Of a stretch of DNA of 64,000 nucleotides, positions 43,609 through 54,892 are shown piece by piece (the first letter of the stretch is position 1; each line of letters opens with the position of its first letter). The notes beneath the pieces are model-generated. The model was not told the DNA's origin. It saw only the letters and a program-made list of their open reading frames with translations, and ran no database searches. The position numbers were made by a program, and so were the translations under genes. This DNA is from Silurus meridionalis (lineage: Eukaryota > Chordata > Actinopteri > Siluriformes > Siluridae): contig NC_060906.1 of assembly GCF_014805685.1 (NCBI RefSeq), positions 6,334,460 through 6,398,459 on the forward strand. The letters run 5' to 3'.

Positions 43609-45599
43609 AACAGGAAGCTCCGGTTCAGAGGGAGGTCGCGCGCTGGACTGACCAATCGGTGGCCACTCTGCAGGACGCTTTGGATGACGCAGACTGGGAC
43701 ATGTTTCGGCGCAGCTCTGATGACGTCAACATGATTACGGAAGCGGTTGTGGGATTCATCAGGAAACTAACGGATGATACGGTGCAAAAAACCACTATCA
43801 GAACGTTTCCCAACCAGAAGCCGTGGGTGGATAAAACCATCCGCGACGCTCTGAGATCCCGCTCGGCTGCCTACAACACGGGGCTCGCCACCGGGGACAT
43901 GGATGAATACAAGGCTGTGTCTTACAGTGTTCGCAGAGCGGTGAAGGATGCAAAACGGCGCTACGGGAGGAAACTGGAGTCACAGTTCCAACAAGGTGGC
44001 TCCAGGAGCCTGTGGCAGGGACTAAGGACAATAACAGACTATAAAACACCATCTTCCAGAATGGTGAATGCGGACGCTTCTCTGGCAGACGAGCTAAACA
44101 CCTTTTACGCTCGTTTCAAGGCTGCAGCTAACCACGCTAGCGGCGCTAGTGGCACAACCAGCATGCACGCTGAGAGAGCCAGAGAGGTAAACACATTCAC
44201 CATCTCGGAGCATGACGTGAGGAGGGCATTCAAGAGAGTGAATACCAGGAAGGCAGCAGGACCAGATGGAATCACAGGTCGGGTTCTGAAAGCCTGCGCT
44301 GACCAGCTAGCACCGGTGTTCACTGAGATATTCAACCTCTCTCTGGAACAGGCTGTTGTCCCCTCATGTTTTAAACAGTCCACTATTGTCCCTGTCCCGA
44401 AGAAACCCCAGCCTGCCTGCCTAAATGACTATCGCCCTGTAGCTCTGACCTCAGTAGTGATGAAGTGCTTTGAGAGACTGGTCAGAGACTTCATCACTGC
44501 CTCACTACCGGACACACTGGACCCACTACAGTTCGCGTACCGTCAGAACCGTTCGACTGAGGACGCAATTGCACATCTTCTCCACACTACTATCAGCCAC
44601 CTGGACCAAAGAAACGGGAATTACACAAAGATGTTGTTCGTGGACTACAGTTCAGCGTTCAACACCATAATTCCCTCCACACTCACCTCTAAGTTGGAGG
44701 TCCTGGGACTCAGCCTGCCGCTGTGTCAATGGATCTCAAACTTCCTGACGGACAGACCACAAGCTGTACGGGTGGGAAAACACACCTCATCCACCCTCAC
44801 CCTCAGCACTGGCGCTCCCCAGGGTTGTGTTCTGAGCCCCCTGCTGTACTCACTGTACACATATGACTGTGTGGCCACTTCCAACTCCACAACCATCATC
44901 AAGTTTGCTGACGACACCGTTGTGGTGGGCCTGATCTCCAACAACAACGAGATGGCCTACCTACAGGAGGTTAAAAACCTGGAGAGATGGTGCCAGGAGA
45001 ACAACCTTCTCCTGAACGTCAGCAAGACTAAGGAGTTGATTGTGGACTTCAGCACGAAGCAGGAGCGGTCATACCAACCGCTAAACATCTGCGGGACTCC
45101 AGTGGAAAGAGTGGACAGTTTCCGGGACCTGGGTGTTCACATCACACAGGACCTGTCTTGGTCCTGTCACATCAACACCCTGGTGAAGAAGGCCCGGCAG
45201 CGTCTGTACCATCTGAGACGCTTAAGGGACTTTAAACTACCCTCTCAGGTGCTTAAGACTTTTTACACTTGCACTATTGAGAGTGTTCTGATGGGTAGCA
45301 TCACTTCCTGGTTCGGGAACAGCACCATGCAGGACAGACGAGCCCTCCAGAGGGTGGTGCGTTCAGCTGAACTTACCATCCACACCGAGCTCCCTGACCT
45401 GCAGGACATCTACAGCACGTGGTGCAGGACCAGAGCCAGGAAAACTGTGAAAGACCTCAGCCATCCCAACAATGGACTCTTTTCTCTGTTGCGTTTGGGG
45501 AAACGCTTCCGCTCCCTGAAGGCGAACACAGAGAGATTGAGGAGGAGCTTCTTCCCGCAGGCCATTCGGAGTTTAAACCAGGAAACACCCAGGATCTAA
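43584..45599 (+). CDS. L2-type LINE reverse transcriptase ORF
   Basis: An uninterrupted 671-codon frame. Landmarks: 'KQSTIVPVPKKPQPACLNDY' (motifs 1-2), 'MLFVDYSSAFNTIIPS' (motif A Asp, about residue 350), 'STGAPQGCVLSPLLYSLY' (motif B, about 410), 'IKFADDTVVVG' (catalytic F-A-D-D, about 441), then a thumb and a C-terminal zone ending 'FFPQAIRSLNQETPRI'. The ATG at 43584 lies within the endonuclease region, so the natural protein would be longer and fused upstream. It retains all catalytic polymerase residues. Whether it is still expressed cannot be told. The Jockey-type label in databases is shared with L2/CR1. Confidence 0.85.
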   Translation: MPVYKQRLKQEAPVQREVARWTDQSVATLQDALDDADWDMFRRSSDDVNMITEAVVGFIRKLTDDTVQKTTIRTFPNQKPWVDKTIRDALRSRSAAYNTGLATGDMDEYKAVSYSVRRAVKDAKRRYGRKLESQFQQGGSRSLWQGLRTITDYKTPSSRMVNADASLADELNTFYARFKAAANHASGASGTTSMHAERAREVNTFTISEHDVRRAFKRVNTRKAAGPDGITGRVLKACADQLAPVFTEIFNLSLEQAVVPSCFKQSTIVPVPKKPQPACLNDYRPVALTSVVMKCFERLVRDFITASLPDTLDPLQFAYRQNRSTEDAIAHLLHTTISHLDQRNGNYTKMLFVDYSSAFNTIIPSTLTSKLEVLGLSLPLCQWISNFLTDRPQAVRVGKHTSSTLTLSTGAPQGCVLSPLLYSLYTYDCVATSNSTTIIKFADDTVVVGLISNNNEMAYLQEVKNLERWCQENNLLLNVSKTKELIVDFSTKQERSYQPLNICGTPVERVDSFRDLGVHITQDLSWSCHINTLVKKARQRLYHLRRLRDFKLPSQVLKTFYTCTIESVLMGSITSWFGNSTMQDRRALQRVVRSAELTIHTELPDLQDIYSTWCRTRARKTVKDLSHPNNGLFSLLRLGKRFRSLKANTERLRRSFFPQAIRSLNQETPRI

Positions 45600-45914
45600 A
45601 AACTGGCCCACTCTCTCCATCATCACCCTTTTTTTTCCCCTGCACAATCACACTTTTCGTATACGGCACATTATACACTGGACTTGCACAGCACAGTGCA
45701 CTTTACTTTTCATATTTTCATTTTCTTTTTCATATTTATTTCATATTTCTTATATTCTTTTTTTATACCACACCATTCCGCACAAGGACACTTTACACCA
45801 CCCCTTACTGCACACGGACACTTATGGACAATCAAAAACATGCCTAACTTGTTTACTGTTTACTGTTGTTTACTGGTTAACTGCACACTGCCATAAACAT
45901 TTTCTGTGTATGTG

Positions 45915-45952
<38 letters not shown>

Positions 45953-46158
45953 CATATATTTAGATATCTTTATATCTTTATTTATCTGCCTTCTTTTTCT
46001 TACTATATTTTTCTTTAAATTTTGTTATTATATTTATATTTTTATTCCCCTTTTTACCCTATTTTATTCCCTCATGCCGGACCGTCGTTAAAAGCATTTT
46101 ACTGCATGTTGTACCCTGTATGTATGTGTATGTGACAAATAAAATTTGATTTGATTTG
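45600..46158 (+). other. 3' UTR and tail of the L2-type LINE
   Basis: Pyrimidine-rich, then 'tttatacc' and 'cacacggacactta' blocks, a TA repeat at 45914-45938, and finally 'gacaaataaaatttgatttg' repeated to the end. The repeated tail is the priming end of this LINE type. Confidence 0.7.
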
Positions 46159-46518
46159 ATACCTCACATGGTAAGGAGGCATCAACAATTTGCCCCCTCT
46201 CAACCACTTAATAAAACCTCCTCTCCTCCTCCACTTGCAGGCTCCTCTCCTCCTCCACCTTGTAGCATCTGGGCAGGGGTCATTTAGACTTCATGTCCCA
46301 GGCATTCCTTTTAACCCTTGACATCTGCGTTTCAATCAAAGGACTAGCACCACGGCTTACACCTTTAATTGAGGGATGTTCATACCACAGTGTCATACGC
46401 CAACCCTGGAAGACACAAAGCAGAACAGACCCTTAGCTTTTCTGGCTGACTTCACAGGGACGATTAAACCATAAAAACAATCTACTCTCAAAACTCTGCC
46501 CCAGTACGTCGAGTATAA

Positions 46519-46542
46519 CACACACACACACACACACACACA
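46519..46542. repeat. AC microsatellite
   Basis: About 12 AC units in LTR copy C. Confidence 0.9.
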
Positions 46543-46791
46543 CGAGCATTCTTTTTCATCAATTAAATAATAAACAAAATGTTCCACATTCCATGACAGA
46601 CCTATATCTTGTATGTATTTTCTCCTTTAAATAAACCTAGTGTTTAACTCTGTCTCAACAATAGTTACACTTTAAAAGGTTTATTAATATATCTCTGCTT
46701 TAATGCTAATTCTTTTTATGCTTAATATCAAAATGATCACAAAAGTCTATATTATTTATTTTCCAAACAAATGTGCATTTTATATGGTCAT

Positions 46792-47241
46792 TGTGTTGCC
46801 ATTAAGGCAAAATGTTAAGGACTTTTATTTTGATACGATGTAGACCTGGAGTTCGGGGTTAGAGGTTATTTCCTGTATAGAAGAAAGGAAGCTGACAGTA
46901 TGTGTGCACTTGTAATCCATCTGTTGTTAGCACTAGAAGCAATGTCGTAAGTACAAAATTCATTATGTTAATAAGTTAATGTTACAATACTGTTTAAAAA
47001 GAAAAGACCAAACATAGTTACAGTGTTTATTTACATGTAGATACAGGTATATTTCATTAGACAAGATTTGTTAAAACATTCGAACTTTTTTCCTTTGTTA
47101 CAGTTTTCACTCTGTCATGTAAGATGATGTTGAAAGCCACAGTAAACAGCAAGAAATCGCTCACTACGACTTGTCGTCATTTTGCATCAGAGTTAGCTGG
47201 CTGTATAGCTACAGTTGCTACACTGCAGTGAGGACAGCACA
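46792..47241 (+). repeat. 5' LTR of the BEL/Pao element
   Basis: Starts TGTGTTGCCATTAAGGC, ends GAGGACAGCACA. A clear primer site is not seen in the bases right after it (gtgaaaagacag...), so the priming tRNA is unassigned. Confidence 0.95.
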
Positions 47242-47281
47242 GTGAAAAGACAGAGAAGTTAGTGTTGAACATCGTGACAAG

Positions 47282-49314
47282 ATGGAAGGAAAACGTGCTA
47301 AGTCTTCTGTAGCAAGTGGAAGTTCTCACTCATCTGCGTCATCAAGCCGTGCAGTAATCCGTGCACGGGCTAAAGCAGCAGCTGCTAAAGTACGTGCTGA
47401 ATATGCAGAAAGAGAGGCTAAAGCTAAAATAGAAAAGGCAGCTAAAGAAGCTGAATCACAGTTGGAGAAAGTAAAAAGAGAGACTGAGCTTGAGACACTA
47501 GCCATGTGTCGTGAAGCAGCGGCTGCTGAGGCTGAAGCAGCCGTTTGGGAATCGGCTGAGACAGTTGCGAAGTGTATTCTGTTGGATGCAACGAGCGCTT
47601 CAGGAGAAGATAAAATGGAGCGGACAAGCGAATACGTCCAAACTCATTTTGGCCCCACTAGCTCCACAAAGGGAGCAGCTACGAAGGCTTGCTCACAGGC
47701 TTTTCAGCCTGCTGCGGATGGCACTCTCATTTTCAGTCCGAACAATCCTTCTCTCCATACCCGCAGGTCCATGTTCCTTTACATGAGCCACGACAGGTTA
47801 ATAACATAGGAAATGTGAATATATCAGAGGATGTTCTAGACGATACTTATGTTCCACCAGCAGTCAAACTGTCATACGGTGAGACTTTAACTGACAGAGA
47901 GGATGCTCAGGTCGATTCAAAGAAGTTTCATACTGACTTGAATATTTCTGCTCTGTGCTATTACCCCCAACTAAAACCCGACCAGGGCGTGTCTGCAACT
48001 GAACATCTTGCGCAATATTTAGCTCGACGTGACCTGGTGAGCGCAAGCTTGTATGAGTTTGACGATAAACCGGAAAATTATCGTGCTTGGCAGTCTTCAT
48101 ATAAAAATGCTACACAAGGGCTGGCTCTCACTGCGACTGAGGAGCTAGACTTAATGACTCGATGGCTTGGCAAAGAATCCAGCAACCAAGTGAAACGCCT
48201 GCGTTCAGTGCATGTAGCAAGTCCAGACATAGCACTCAGAAAAGCCTGGGAACGTCTTCAGGAATGCTACGCAGCACCAGAGGTAGTTGAAAAAGCCCTC
48301 TTCACTCGACTCGATAAGTTCCCTAAAGTTTCGGCAAAGGAAAATCTGAAGTTAAGGGAGCTAGCAGATCTGCTGATGGAAGTGCAGTGTGCTAAGGAAG
48401 ACGGCTACTTTCCAGGTTTGTCCTACCTTGATACTGCACGAGGCATTGAACCTATAGTGGCCAAACTGCCTTATGGACTTCAAGAAAAATGGATCTCTGC
48501 GGGTTCAAAGTATAAAGAAGAAAATGGAGGACGGTTTCCACCATTTGAATTCTTTACCAGATTCATCTGCTATGAGGCAAAGAAAAGGAATGATCCCAGT
48601 TTTGCCTTTTTAAATGCTAGTGGATCTTCTGTAAAGGTTGAAAGTCCCTATCTTAAAAGCACCAAGAACCCCATTGCAGTTCATAAGACCAATTTCTCCC
48701 CAGCAGAGTCAAGCACTTCCAGTGATCCAAATAAGAGCTGCCCAATACATGCAAAGCCACATCCACTGAAGAAGTGCAAAGCCTTTAGAGCAAAAGACCT
48801 TCAAGACAGGAAAGCCTTTCTGAAAGAGAGAGGATTCTGCTTTAAGTGCTGTGGCTCAAATAGTCATGTGGCGAAGGACTGCACTGCAGTAGTGAAATGT
48901 TCTGAGTGTGACAGCACCAATCATGTCTCCGCTATGCATCCGGGCCCTCCACCGCAGACCACAGCTCCTGTAACCTCATCGCAGAATGGCGGGGAGGGAG
49001 AAGAGGGTAACAACAGTAGGGAAGTCGTCAGTTCAAGCTGTACTGAAGTATGTGGTGCAGGACAAGTTGGGAGGTCATGTTCCAAGATATGCCTAGCAAA
49101 GGTGTATCACAAGGGCTCTCCAGATAAAGCCATCAAGGCATATATCGTTTTAGATGACCAAAGCAACCGGTCATTGGCGACGTCTAGTTTCTTTGACCTT
49201 TTCAACGTTCAGAGTAAGCCATATCCTTACTTATTGAGAACGTGTTCGGCACAGAGGAAACATTTGGCAGAAGGGCTGAAGATTTTATGGTCAAAGCACT
49301 TGATGGGAAAGTGA
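47282..49314 (+). pseudogene. BEL/Pao gag
   Basis: The ATG at 47282, 40 bp after the LTR, opens 'MEGKRAKSSVASGSSHSS', followed by an Ala/Glu-rich coiled-coil-like zone (residues about 30-110). Frame 47689-49314 continues after a one-base shift near 47760. It contains the nucleocapsid zinc finger 'CFKCCGSNSHVAKDC' (C-x2-C-x4-H-x4-C, about residue 384 of that frame) and a following 'CSECDSTNHVSAMH' knuckle. The N-terminal 30 residues of the second frame overlap the first frame only by chance. Confidence 0.8.
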
Positions 49315-49553
49315 CAATCCCTCTCCCCCCACTTATTGAATGTAATGACTTACCTGACAACCGGGCTGAAATTCCCACGCTGAACGCCGCTCTTCATCAA
49401 CCTCACCTCGTCAAAGTAGCAGAACACATTCCCGAGTTGGACCCCACTGCGGAGATCCTCCTGCTGCTTGGTAGAGACGTAATTAGAGTGCACAAGGTAA
49501 GGGAACAAGTAAATGGCCCTCCCAACGCCCCTTTGCTCAACGTCTTGACCTAG
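49242..49553 (+). pseudogene. BEL/Pao protease region
   Basis: This frame joins the end of the gag frame after a shift near 49245. It continues 'FGRRAEDFMVKALDGKVTIP' and ends 'LLLLGRDVIRVHKVRE', the downstream part of the aspartic protease. The catalytic D-x-x motif itself lies at the end of the preceding frame ('YIVLDDQSNRSLATS'). A further one-base loss near 49535 moves the frame to the one that starts at 49633. Confidence 0.7.
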
Positions 49554-49632
49554 GTTGGGTGTTGATTGGAGAGGTCTGCCTAGGAAATGCGCACAAGCCA
49601 AATGTCAGCACTTACAGGACAACAGTGCATGA

Positions 49633-51393
49633 TTGTCAACGGCCTCGCTCCTCCAACCATGCACAAGTTTTATGCATGTCAGTGATGAACTTCATGGCAA
49701 AGAGCCCAGGAAGAGTGTCTTAGGGCTCAGCAGGGCTAAAGAAGACAGGCTGGGTAAAAATGTATTTGACCGCACCGAACAGGACAACAAGCTGGCACCA
49801 TCAATTGAGGATGAGACTTTCTTGAACATAATGGACAAAGAAGTCTACAGAAATGATTCAAACAATTGGGTCGCTCCACTACCGTTCAGGCAGCCTAGAG
49901 AACGGTTGCCCAACAACCGCAGCCAAGCACTCAAACGATTCGAATCACTTCAATGCAATTTGAGAAGAAAGCCGGAGATGGAACAGCAATATGTGGCATT
50001 CATGGGAAAACTGCTGGAAAATGATCATGCTGAGGTGGCACCAGGACTAAGGGAAGACGAAGAGTGTTGGTACTTACCAAGCTTTGCAGTATTTCACCCA
50101 CAAAAACCAGGTCAAATCAGGGTGGTGTTTGATTCGAGTGCCCAACACTCCGGAATCTCCTTAAATAATGTCCTATTGACTGGCCCTGATCTTAACAACT
50201 CCCTTCTGGGAGTACTCATGCGGTTCCGAAAGGAAAAGGAGGCTGTTATGGCAGACATACAGCAGATGTTTTACTGCTTCCTCGTAGAAGAAAAACACAG
50301 GAACTATTTGAGATTTTTATGGTTCAAGAACAATGATGTAACAAGTGAAGTCGTAGACTACAGGATGAAGGTCCACGTGTTCGGGAACAGCCCGTCTCCA
50401 GCAGTGGCAATTTATGGGCTTAGAAGGGCTGTCAGAAAGGGTGCACAAAGATATGGACAAGACACAGTCAACTTTGTTGAACGTCACTTTTATGTTGATG
50501 ACGGTCTTTGTTCTGTCCCTACTGATGCTGAAGCCATTGACTTGTTGCGTAGGACTCAGGCTTCACTTGCTGAGTCGAACCTCAGGCTCCACAAGTTTGC
50601 ATCAAATAGTCCGGCAGTCTTGGCAGCTTTCCCAAGTGAGGACTGTGTGGCAGCTGGAAAAGAGGTAGACCTCTGTGGGAAGGAGTCACCCATCCAACGC
50701 AGCTTAGGCCTCCTGTGGGAGGTAGCTACGGACACATTCACCTTTTCTGTGTCAGTTGATGTAAAACCGTTTACCCGTCGTGGAGTTCTCTCCATGGTGA
50801 ACAGTGTTTTTGATCCCTTGGGTTTTTTGGCTCCTGTTGTAATCCAAGGCAGAGCCCTTCTCAGAGAGCTGAATTCTGAGGCTTCAGAGTGGGACACTCC
50901 GTTACCTGAAGAGAAATTAGGCAAGTGGGAGGCTTGGCGAAACTCACTTCAAGAGTTGAAGCACTTCCATATTTCAAGGATGTACACAGGCCTCTCTCTA
51001 ACCAAGGCCGAACGCATAGAACTCTGTGTGTTCTGTGATGCTTCTACTATGGCCATTGGGGCTGTAGCCTATTTGAAGACCATCCAAGAAGACATTGTTG
51101 ACATTGGATTTGTCATGGGGAAGTCTAAACTTGCTCCTCAATCAGAGCCAACCATACCGAGACTTGAACTATGTGCTGCGGTTTTGGCTGTGGAAGTGGC
51201 TGAACTGATTCAGGATGAACTGGACTTGAAGCTAGATTCCATTAAGTTTTACACTGATAGCAGAGTGGTCCTTGGATACATTCATAACCAATCCAGACGG
51301 TTTTATGTATATGTCCACAATCGAGTCCAGCGATTCGCCAGACCACAAATCCTGAACAGTGGCAATACGACGCACAGAGGACAATCCAGCTGA
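49633..51393 (+). pseudogene. BEL/Pao reverse transcriptase and RNase H
   Basis: A 586-codon frame. The true start is an upstream frame; the first 10 or so codons are out of register. Polymerase landmarks: 'WYLPSFAVFHPQKPGQIRVV', 'FDSSAQHSGISLNNVLLTGP', 'VMADIQQMFYCFLVEEKHRN' (motif A) and 'RHFYVDDGLCSVPT' (catalytic Y-V-D-D, about residue 287). RNase H follows: 'CVFCDASTMAIGAVAY', 'PRLELCAAVLAVEVAEL' and 'FYTDSRVVLGYIHN' with all four expected acidic residues. It breaks by one base near 51330 before the integrase. Confidence 0.9.
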
Positions 51394-52612
51394 CATTGCG
51401 TCAAGGTCTGTTCCAGCATCACGTCTCACACAAACAATGTGGTTCAGTGGACCTACCTTTTTGCGTAAGCTTTCCAGTCAACCAGAGCCTACTCAGTCAT
51501 TCAGTTTAGTCTCACCAGAATTGGATGCGGAGATTCGTCCGGATGTGAAGAGTTATGCCACCCAGCTACAAAAGAAAGGTCTCAGCATAGAGCGTTTTGA
51601 GAGGTTCTCCACCTTTAACACTCTCCAGCGAGCTGTGGCATTCTTAATTCATGTTGCAAGATCTTACAAGTCCCCTAACATGATGGACAAGTGTAGAGGA
51701 TGGCATAAATGTGAGCTGCCTCGCTCTCCGGATGAGCTTTCCCAAGCCAGAGAAGTCATCATTAGAGCCGTTCAGAGAAAAGCATTTGGAAAGGAATTTG
51801 AAACTCTAGAAAGAGACAAGCCAATTCCTATAAACAGCTGTCTACGTCGTCTCAACCCTATCTTGCAGAATGACCTCATCTGTATCGGAGGCCGCCTGAA
51901 AAACGCAGACGTAGAGGTTGACCAAAAGAACCCTGTAATTCTCCCAAAGGACAACCATGTTTCCTTGCTGCTCATCAGACATCATCATACCCAAGTAAAA
52001 CATCAGGGTCGCCATTTAACAGAAGGCGCTGTGAGAGCTGCAGGACTCTGGATTTTGGGAGGTAAAAGGCTCATTAACTCAACTCTTCACAAATGCGTGA
52101 CCTGTCGTAGACTCAGAGGACGGATGCAGGAGCAACTAATGGCAGATTTGCCACCGGAGCGTCTCAAGGCCTGCCCTCCCTTCACGTATGTGGGGCTAGA
52201 TGTCTTCGGACCATGGCACATCACTACCAGACGTACAAGAGGAGTTCAGCCTGAGAGCAAGAGGTGGGCCATATTATTCTGTTGTATGAGCTCCAGGGCG
52301 GTTCACATTGAGGTGATTGCCTCAATGGACACTTCAAGCTGTATCAATGCCTTAAGGCGTTTCTTCGCCATAAGAGGACCAGCCAAACAACTACGGTCAG
52401 ATTGTGGCACGAATTTCATAGGGGCCTGCAGAGAACTCGGGATGAGCGCAGACCAACCAGACACCGCTGTACAGAGGTACCTACACCAGCAAGGATGCTC
52501 CTGGGTGTTTAACCCACCACATGCTTCGCACATGGGTGGTTCATGGGAACGCCTCATTGGAGTGGCTCAAGGATCCTGGAGTCAATGCTTCTTGAAAATG
52601 GCACTCGCCTGA
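51359..52612 (+). pseudogene. BEL/Pao integrase
   Basis: After an 'NPADIASRS' segment and a 'DRDKPI'-like linker, the H2C2 zinc domain reads 'HHHTQVKHQGRHLTEG' with 'CVTCRRLRGR'. The catalytic core gives 'TYVGLDVFGPW' (Asp 1), 'LRSDCGTNFIGACREL' (Asp 2) and, at about 52540-52560, 'GGSWERLIGVA' (Glu). The D-D-E triad is complete. The frame is lost by a one-base deletion at about 52567. Confidence 0.85.
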
Positions 52613-53100
52613 CCCATGAAGTCTTGTGCACACTAATGGCGGAGGTGGCAGCAATTATGAATGCAAGGCCTCTGGTTCCAGTTTCAAATGATCCAGAGGA
52701 TCCATTCATTCTCACACCATCTATGTTGTTAACTCAGAAAGTCAGTACTCCACCTCCTCCAGGAGACTTTACGGACAGAGACCTCCTAACTAAGCAGTGG
52801 AGACAAGTACAAGCCTTGTCAAACATGTTCTGGCGCCGTTGGAGACAAGTGTACTTGTCAACTTTACAAGGCCGGAAGAAATGGACCAAGTCCCACCAAA
52901 ATCTGCAAGAAGGAGATGTCGTCCTCCTCAAGGACAACCTAGTTGTCCGCAACAACTGGCCTATGGCGATAATCACAAAGGCTATTCCTGGAGAAGACGG
53001 GAAAGTCCGTAAGGTGGAATTGAAGACCACAGATCAAGGACATTCAAAAAAGTACCTTAGACCAGTGACAGAACTTGTTTTGCTTCTGAGTAAAGAATGA
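52543..53100 (+). pseudogene. BEL/Pao C-terminal domain (DUF5641-type)
   Basis: Continues the integrase ('RILESMLLENGTRLTHE' after the shift, 'NARPLVPVSNDPEDPFILTP'). It then shows the BEL/Pao-specific 'FWRRWRQVYLSTLQGRKKW' and 'GDVVLLKDNLVVRNNWPMAI', ending 'LLLSKE' at 53100. Just downstream, about 53157-53166 has a G-rich polypurine stretch before the 3' LTR. Confidence 0.85.
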
Positions 53101-53166
53101 TGTTCATATGTTTAGTTAATACATAATTTGTTAAGTGTAGTGACCTCACAGATGCCAGGCGGGGAG

Positions 53167-53616
53167 TGTGTTGCCATTAAGGCAAAATGTTAAGGACTTT
53201 TATTTTGATACGATGTAGACCTGGAGTTCGGGGTTAGAGGTTATTTCCTGTATAGAAGAAAGGAAGCTGACAGTATGTGTGCACTTGTAATCCATCTGTT
53301 GTTAGCACTAGAAGCAATGTCGTAAGTACAAAATTCATTATGTTAATAAGTTAATGTTACAATACTGTTTAAAAAGAAAAGACCAAACATAGTTACAGTG
53401 TTTATTTACATGTAGATACAGGTATATTTCATTAGACAAGATTTGTTAAAACATTCGAACTTTTTTCCTTTGTTACAGTTTTCACTCTGTCATGTAAGAT
53501 GATGTTGAAAGCCACAGTAAACAGCAAGAAATCGCTCACTACGACTTGTCGTCATTTTGCATCAGAGTTAGCTGGCTGTATAGCTACAGTTGCTACACTG
53601 CAGTGAGGACAGCACA
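53167..53616 (+). repeat. 3' LTR of the BEL/Pao element
   Basis: 450 bp, reading identical to 46792-47241 where compared. It is preceded by the purine tract ggcggggag and followed by the GTCAT duplication. Confidence 0.95.
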
Positions 53617-54356
53617 GTCATGAAATGTCTTAATACTGTCTTAATACACTTAATACACTCTACTGTCTTAATACACTTTGAATAACTGTCTTAATACACT
53701 TTGAATAAAACCAAGTTCTCCAAAGGAAGCATAAACCGGTAACCACCCACGAAAAACGTTCAAACAAAAAGTTTCTTTCTTTGAAAAATTCATGCCATTC
53801 CACTAAAGATAGGTGTGGCTCGGGGACATTTAAAAATGACTTAAACCCAACTAATCGTTGCTCAGAAGATGGGACTCAAAAACTGCCTCCTAACGGACTC
53901 TTCAAGAATTTCCTTTGTTGACTACATCCGGACTCTTGTGCAACAAGCCAATGCAAGTAACCATTTTACCAACCAGTCTAAATGCATGATTAAGCTTGAG
54001 CCCCTTATTTTTAAGGTGAAGTTGAATTTCTTGATTCTCGTTTAGGTTGTGGTTATTTTGAAGATTAAGCTTACCATTTCTTTTCTTTCTTTCTCTTTCT
54101 CTCTCCTTTTTCCTTCTCTTCCTCCTTTTTACCTATTCTTAACTTTGTTTCTTTTTTTCTTTTTTTCATTTTTGTATGTTTGTGTAGTTAGTTCTATGTT
54201 GTGTTTGCCTCATTCATTAAAAGCTGTATTTGTCATAAGTGATTGTCTCTGAGTACCACTTACATTTCAAAGTTCCTGCAATATTTGATCTTAACTACAT
54301 GCTCTATTAATTGTATGGTATAAAGTAAAGGGGGTTGCATCTTTCTTGGCCAGGGA

Positions 54357-54732
54357 TGTCACGCCATCCCTCAGCTCCACACACACACACACACACACCC
54401 ACACACACAGCCTGTCCCCATCATACTAAGTATCGGCACCTGTGGCTCGTTAACTACAGCCCTACATAAACCCCTCTCTTGCTCTCACTTACCGTCAGTT
54501 CTACTATTTCACGTAGATGAACATTGTGACCTCGCTACACGACCTTCCACTTTCCTGTGGATATCCACCGTGGTCTTTATACCTCCAGAGACCACTCTGT
54601 TCTTCCTCCCCGAAGAACCATTTACTTTTTGTTCAGCATTAATGTTTGTTTACCTGTTGCGCTACTACTTCAGTAAAACCCTTTTCTTCACTACCCTGAA
54701 GTTTTGCTTCAGGTCACTCTGCAACCGTGACA
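54357..54732. mobile_element. solo LTR inserted in LTR copy C
   Basis: Starts TGTCACGCCATCCC and ends GCAACCGTGACA (376 bp). The flanks are aggga (54352-54356) and gggga (54733-54737), a 5-bp duplication with one mismatch. Removing it restores the 'ggccagggagatac' junction seen in LTR copy A at 14070-14085 in reverse. It carries an AC repeat (54379-54412). The family is not identified. Confidence 0.75.
54379..54412. repeat. AC microsatellite
   Basis: Interrupted AC units in the small solo LTR at 54357-54732. Confidence 0.85.
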
Positions 54733-54892
54733 GGGGAGATACCCCTTTTATAGAATTAATAAAAAAAAAATAACGTCTGTTTGGTGAACAGACCAAATAA
54801 TTACTGTTAATTCAATTCAATTTAAATATTTAGGAGTAATTCTGTTATTTACTTATAAATATTTCCCTTTTTGCAAGATTAATTCGTTACAC

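Larger units (their letters stand above)
42648..46158 (+). mobile_element. L2-type LINE, nearly full length
   Basis: It starts at the leader 'aagatggcgccggtgaggtc' and ends with a 3' UTR (45600-46158) carrying 'gacaaataaaatttgatttg' repeats. In between are an apurinic-type endonuclease region and a reverse transcriptase. A possible short target duplication ('atacc' at 42643-42647 and right after the tail) is weak. It interrupts the integrase-like gene. The RT frame is intact but the endonuclease frame is broken twice. Confidence 0.8.
46792..53616 (+). mobile_element. complete BEL/Pao LTR retrotransposon
   Basis: Two 450-bp LTRs (46792-47241 and 53167-53616) read the same at every position I compared. 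The 5-bp word GTCAT flanks the element on both sides (46787-46791 and 53617-53621). It carries gag, protease, reverse transcriptase/RNase H and integrase on the plus strand, in that order, as a single polyprotein broken by several one-base frameshifts. Identical LTRs mean a recent insertion. It lies inside LTR copy C. Confidence 0.95.
46261..54891. mobile_element. LTR of the TGTAGCG family, copy C, with nested insertions
   Basis: In reverse orientation to copies A and B it begins TGTAGCATCTGGGC (46261) and ends TTCGTTACA at 54891. Matches to copy A run through 'catttagacttcatgtccca', an AC repeat (46519-46542), a polypyrimidine block (54060-54170) and the 'tttcttggcca' block at 54342-54352. 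After removing the BEL element (46792-53616) and the small solo LTR (54357-54732), about 1.4 kb remains. The RTE LINE at 54893 inserted at the very edge. No flanking duplication for copy C itself was found. Confidence 0.75.

Noticed and set aside
45906..46091. 61-codon Tyr/Ile/Phe-rich frame
   Set aside because: It is the TA/T-rich 3' tail of the L2 LINE read as protein.
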